Shown piece after piece: positions 7,248 through 9,627 of a stretch of DNA of 9,627 nt (positions are counted from its first letter, which is position 1; every line of letters begins with the position of its first letter). Below the pieces are notes generated by a model. The model ran no database searches and was not told where the DNA came from. It worked only from the letters and a program-made list of their open reading frames with translations. Source of the DNA: Azonexus sp. (GTDB lineage: Bacteria > Pseudomonadota > Gammaproteobacteria > Burkholderiales > Rhodocyclaceae); contig JAUYQT010000689.1 of NCBI GenBank assembly GCA_030697085.1, forward strand, positions 1 to 9,627, written 5' to 3'. A program made the position numbers and the translations under genes.

Positions 7248-8411
7248 TTATCGCTCCGGGAAAAGTAGATCGAAGCCTTGTTGCTGGGCGCTGGCGGGAC
7301 TCAAGCCGAGATGGCTGGCGGTGCGGGTATTGAAGGCAGTCAGGACGTCGCGCAAGGGGAGTACGCCGCGCGTCGTCGAATTGCCACTGGTCATGCCGAG
7401 GGCGGAAGTCGCCAGATTGCGGCCCAGCTCCATGTTGTTGGGGTAGAGCGCGAACAGCGCGCCGCGCTTGACATGCGAGACATTGCTCGAAAACACCGGC
7501 ATACCCTTCGCCCATGATTCCTGCAGGACCAGCGGCAGGACCAGGGATTCGTCCACCGTGGCGCTGTCCTGCGGTAGCCAGAGGGCGTCACGCTTGGCGT
7601 CGGCCGTCGCGAAAATGCTCTGATAGAGGCCGAGCGCGCCCTTCAGGTCGGTGGCTTCGAGGGCCACCAGTTCAATCCCCTGGTTGCGCGCAGCGTCCTT
7701 GGCCAGCCTGATCAACCAGCCATTCTGCCGGGGTTCGAAGACGACAAATATCCGCTGGGTTTTCGGCGACAGTAGTTTCAGGCGGGCAAACAGCAGGGCC
7801 GGGTCGGGCGCCAGACTGAGGACGGCGTTGCTGTGCATCTCGGCATCCATTACCGAAACGACGCCGCCGACGACCACACCGATTTCCTTGTCCAGTGCGC
7901 TGGCTGCCCTCAGGCCGTTACGGCCGAGGGCGATGACGACGCGGATATCCTGTCGTTTCAATTCGCTGGATATCGCTTGAGCATTAAAATTGTTGCCCAC
8001 GGCGTAACTGCTTACCCGCGTCTGGGCTTTTTCCTCGATACCTTCGATGATCTTCGAGAAAACGCTACGGTAGGGTTCGCCGATATCCGGGTAGAGGATG
8101 GCGATCGGGCCGATAGTGCCGATAGTGCCGCCAGCGGCGGCCAGTCGCAACGGCCCGCCGGCCGGTGCAGCAGCGAGCAATAAACGGGTAACGCCGTCAT
8201 CGGTCAGGTCGTCCAGCGTCAGGCGGATGAGCTCGATGCCTGGCATTTCTTGAATGCTGCCAAGAGCATCTTCGAAATTATGCCGGCTGGCATTGTCGAC
8301 CGCAGCATGAACGATGGTGAGCCGTGTGCTGCCGCTCGCCACCTGAAAGATGCCGGCACTCAGCGCAATGACCAACAGGAAACGAATATAACGCAATGAC
8401 ATGTTTGTCAT
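7248..8411 (-). CDS. Orphan ABC-type substrate-binding protein (PF04392-like)
   Basis: 387 residues. Residues 8-27 form a signal peptide (hydrophobic FLLVIALSAGIF, likely cut after the VASG region), so the product should be periplasmic; no lipobox is seen. From about residue 100 (TIGPIAILYPDIGEPYRSVFSKIIEG) to about 342 it follows the ABC_sub_bind fold: a central VVGGVVSV strand (180-187), then KTQRIFVVFEP (217-227), and the late KRGALFALYPNNMELGR (315-331) typical of the family. No permease or ATPase gene is nearby, so transport by a classical ABC system is not supported here. A role in presenting a ligand to the CHASE8-like domain of the kinase encoded next is inferred from the operon. ATG 8411 shares its A with the upstream stop (TAATG), indicating translational coupling; ATG 8402 is an alternative start. 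Ligand unknown. Confidence 0.82.
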   Translation of the reverse strand: MTNMSLRYIRFLLVIALSAGIFQVASGSTRLTIVHAAVDNASRHNFEDALGSIQEMPGIELIRLTLDDLTDDGVTRLLLAAAPAGGPLRLAAAGGTIGTIGPIAILYPDIGEPYRSVFSKIIEGIEEKAQTRVSSYAVGNNFNAQAISSELKRQDIRVVIALGRNGLRAASALDKEIGVVVGGVVSVMDAEMHSNAVLSLAPDPALLFARLKLLSPKTQRIFVVFEPRQNGWLIRLAKDAARNQGIELVALEATDLKGALGLYQSIFATADAKRDALWLPQDSATVDESLVLPLVLQESWAKGMPVFSSNVSHVKRGALFALYPNNMELGRNLATSALGMTSGNSTTRGVLPLRDVLTAFNTRTASHLGLSPASAQQQGFDLLFPER

Positions 8412-9627
8412 TATAGGCCGTAACGCGCCTGAAGCCAGAAGGTTCGGCCCGGCATGGGCAAATCGTCGGTGATGCCGGAGCCAGCCTGACTCGGTTCGCG
8501 TACGTCTGCATCAAATAAATTGCGTACCGATGCGGCGAAATCCCAGCCTTTCTTTGTCTGCTGGGTGCGCAGGGTGAGGTCTACGGTGGTGTAGTCAGGA
8601 ATCTGTGCGCGGCTGTCTCCCCAGGTACGTTTGCGGTCGGCGACATGATTGAGTTGTCCGTTTAGCTGCCAGCCCGGGGTAAAGCGCCAGTCGGCGCGCG
8701 CGTAGGCCAGATGGTGCGGGGTATAGCCGGCATCATGTTGGGTCGTCTTGTCGATATTCTTCTGGTAGGCATAATTTCCGGAGAGGCGCAGTGTCTTGGT
8801 CGCATCCCAAGTGATTTCAAGCTCTCCACCGTTGCCGGTCTGCTCCCCGGTGTTCTGATAGGTTTTTCCGGTCGCGGCAACGGGATTTGCCGTCAGCCGG
8901 ATGATGTCGGTCAGCCTGTGGGTGAATAGACTCAGGTTGATCTGGGTGTCCGGGCGGACTTGCCAGGCCACCCCGGCCTCCAGCGTTTCGATCGTTTCAG
9001 CCTGTAGGCTACGATTGCCAACAGCTACCGGGTTGTTGACCGAAGCGGACTCGTTGATGGAAGGGGCGCGGAATGCTGTGCCATACATCACTTTGGCAGT
9101 CAGGTCATGCCGGGCATTCCAGACCAGGGCCAGGCGAGGATTGGTCGTGGCGCCGAAATCGGAATAATGGTCGTAACGGATTCCGGCAGTGAGCGCCCAG
9201 TCTTTGGCAAAAGTCCATTCATCCTGTAGATACAGGTAGTTCAGCTGTCTCTTGTACGGAAAGACATAAGGACTGGTATTGGAAACATCGACCACCGAAG
9301 GCAGGGGGGTGGGCAGCAGGCCGACAAAGGTGAAGTTCTTTGTTTCCTGAATTTTGTAGAGATCGAGTACGTCGTGACCCGCCCCCATGCGCAGGCGGTG
9401 GTTGTTGAAACCGGTGTATTGGGCCGTGCTGGACAGTCCGTATTGCTTCTGCCAACGGGACGGATTGCCGATCATGCCGTTGGGGAATATTCCGGTTGGC
9501 AGCCTGGCGCCAGGAGGATAGATATTGAGGCTGAATTCCTCGGAAAGGTGCAGGAAGCGTGCATCGAATGACAGGCTCCAGTCCTTGGCAAATTGGGGAT
9601 CCTGCCACGAAAGTTCTGCATTAACCC
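8411..9627 (-). CDS. TonB-dependent outer-membrane receptor (partial, C-terminal barrel)
   Basis: The frame stays open to the window edge, giving 404 visible residues; the signal peptide, TonB box and plug lie outside. The visible part is the beta-barrel of a TonB-dependent receptor (PF00593): alternating amphipathic strands, YGTAFRAPSINE, SLQAETIETLEAGVAW (the usual N-x-x-L-x-x-E-x-x-x-x-x-E-x-G pattern), and the closing FAASVRNLFDADVREPS and FWLQARYGL. Such receptors import siderophores, cobalamin, metals or other scarce ligands using TonB energy. The visible half does not identify the ligand. It is the first visible gene of the minus-strand operon, its stop overlapping the start of the substrate-binding protein gene by one base, which implies that the same ligand may pass to that protein. 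The last residue is Leu after Tyr-Gly rather than the commoner Phe/Trp. Confidence 0.92.
   Translation of the reverse strand, partial: VNAELSWQDPQFAKDWSLSFDARFLHLSEEFSLNIYPPGARLPTGIFPNGMIGNPSRWQKQYGLSSTAQYTGFNNHRLRMGAGHDVLDLYKIQETKNFTFVGLLPTPLPSVVDVSNTSPYVFPYKRQLNYLYLQDEWTFAKDWALTAGIRYDHYSDFGATTNPRLALVWNARHDLTAKVMYGTAFRAPSINESASVNNPVAVGNRSLQAETIETLEAGVAWQVRPDTQINLSLFTHRLTDIIRLTANPVAATGKTYQNTGEQTGNGGELEITWDATKTLRLSGNYAYQKNIDKTTQHDAGYTPHHLAYARADWRFTPGWQLNGQLNHVADRKRTWGDSRAQIPDYTTVDLTLRTQQTKKGWDFAASVRNLFDADVREPSQAGSGITDDLPMPGRTFWLQARYGL

Noticed and set aside
8109..8130. Tandem 9-base repeat (GCCGATAGT twice) within the binding-protein gene
   Set aside because: Only two in-frame units encoding GTIGTIG; ordinary coding micro-duplication, no sign of function.

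Overview
The window looks like a chromosomal segment of a Gram-negative betaproteobacterium, most like Rhodocyclales (Dechloromonas/Azonexus type). This is judged from moderately GC-rich coding DNA, a TonB-dependent outer-membrane receptor, a CHASE8-type sensor kinase fused to c-di-GMP domains, and the general protein flavour. No rRNA, tRNA, CRISPR, transposase or phage gene is seen. The lineage is an inference from protein style, not from a marker gene.

Left part (1-2133, plus strand): the 3' end of a divergent TrmB-like SAM-dependent methyltransferase overlaps by ATGA a small cysteine-cluster (YkgJ-type) protein. About 30 bases later comes a 12-TM major facilitator transporter. The three probably form one transcription unit. 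A minus-strand gene for a small DUF1439 (YceB-like) envelope protein converges on the transporter.

Middle (2803-3194): a 392-base gene-free stretch holds the least expected signal of the window. Two diverged copies of a roughly 100-base element each carry three DnaA-box-like 9-mers at exact 11-base spacing (one per helical turn), with an inverted box at a fixed 15-base offset. One 9-mer is a perfect TTATCCACA-type DnaA box. A perfect 12-base palindrome lies between the copies. None of the visible neighbours is a usual oriC neighbour.

Right part (3195-9627, minus strand): a tight three-gene operon. A TonB-dependent receptor (5' end outside the window) overlaps by one base (TAATG) an orphan ABC-type substrate-binding protein (PF04392-like). 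Six bases later follows a 1348-residue protein with the order CHASE8-like sensor, HAMP, HisKA, HATPase, REC, HPt, REC, GGDEF, EAL. Every phosphorelay residue and the main GGDEF/EAL catalytic residues appear intact. The layout suggests an envelope-spanning sensory chain: outer-membrane receptor, periplasmic binding protein, inner-membrane kinase, internal His-Asp-His-Asp relay, c-di-GMP output. The wiring between the three proteins is inferred from gene order and domain content only.
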